Assembly (NCBI GenBank): GCA_002396125.1
Contig: DGWL01000105.1
Coordinates: 1-16,114 of the forward strand
From: Porphyromonadaceae bacterium UBA4259
GTDB taxonomy: Bacteria > Bacteroidota > Bacteroidia > Bacteroidales > Muribaculaceae
Direction of reading: 5' to 3'
DNA length: 16,114 nt
Shown: positions 15,877-16,114 of the stretch, one piece after another
Layout: each line of letters begins with the position of its first letter
Position numbering within the stretch: the stretch's first letter is position 1
The notes under the pieces: model-generated
What the model saw: only the letters and a program-made list of their open reading frames with translations
Databases searched by the model: none
Told to the model about the DNA's origin: nothing
Made by a program: the position numbers and the translations under genes

Positions 15877-16001
15877 CAATGTGATATTGTGCTCTTATTC
15901 ACTTCGAGCATCATTAAGATTAATGCACTATGATGTAGCTTCCACAGCAAGCTGCCATTATACACAATGTTATAAACCCAGTTAAAGACATTGATATAAA
16001 G

Positions 16002-16114
16002 ATGAAACCAACAACTAGAATTATTGCTTCGATAGCTATAGCACTGTCGCTGCTGCCGGCAATAGCACAGGTGGATGAATCAACACAAAGCGGTATGCGC
16101 CGGCTCTCATGCAC
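16002..16114 (+). CDS. N-terminus of a secreted protein (partial, 3' end outside window)
   Basis: An ATG at 16002 opens a frame that runs to the right edge without a stop, giving 37 residues. They form a typical Sec signal peptide: MKPTTR, a hydrophobic core (IIASIAIALSLLPAI) and a likely cleavage at AIA|Q near residue 22, followed by VDESTQSGMRRLSC. The mature part visible is too short to assign a family. A consensus promoter (15845-15876) lies upstream. An antisense frame covering the same bases has no support. Confidence 0.7.
   Translation, partial: MKPTTRIIASIAIALSLLPAIAQVDESTQSGMRRLSC

Overview
The window looks like chromosomal DNA of a Bacteroidota bacterium, most likely a gut or host-associated Bacteroidales. 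The evidence is Bacteroidota-type -7 promoter elements (TAnnTTTG) in several intergenic gaps, start codons without clear Shine-Dalgarno sequences but with A/T-rich leaders, a Wza-like lipoprotein with a C-terminal membrane helix, a large tricorn-type S41 protease, and a CotH protein ending in a type I dockerin. I cannot name a species.

Positions 1-10065 (+ strand) are part of an exopolysaccharide or capsule locus. It opens with the C-terminal end of a membrane protein, then an export lipoprotein (Wza-like), a polytopic Wzy-like polymerase and a Wzz/Wzc-like chain-length protein. The Wzz-like protein keeps a C-terminal domain resembling a BY-kinase but lacks the Walker A motif and the tyrosine tail. 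A strong terminator (4380-4418) and a new -7 element (4461-4468) split the locus. The second unit holds a GT4 glycosyltransferase, a radical SAM protein with SPASM/twitch-like cysteines, a second GT4 enzyme and a secreted right-handed beta-helix protein. I infer that the first unit polymerises and exports a glycan, and the second adds sugars and makes or trims a modification.

Positions 10078-13900 (- strand) converge on that locus. They carry a small PQ-loop/SemiSWEET-like membrane protein and a 1083-residue secreted tricorn-type protease (TolB-like propeller, PDZ, S41), whose Ser/His, Ser and Glu catalytic residues can be placed with tricorn-like spacing. A hairpin terminator faces the end of the polysaccharide unit.

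Positions 13991-16114 hold a secreted CotH-family protein with a two-repeat dockerin (- strand). It is divergently transcribed from the beginning of another secreted protein (+ strand, cut by the window edge). The 188 bp between them contains two oppositely oriented, identical TACCTTTG elements. I saw no tRNA, rRNA, CRISPR array, insertion sequence or integrase, and no gene-free stretch above 300 bases.
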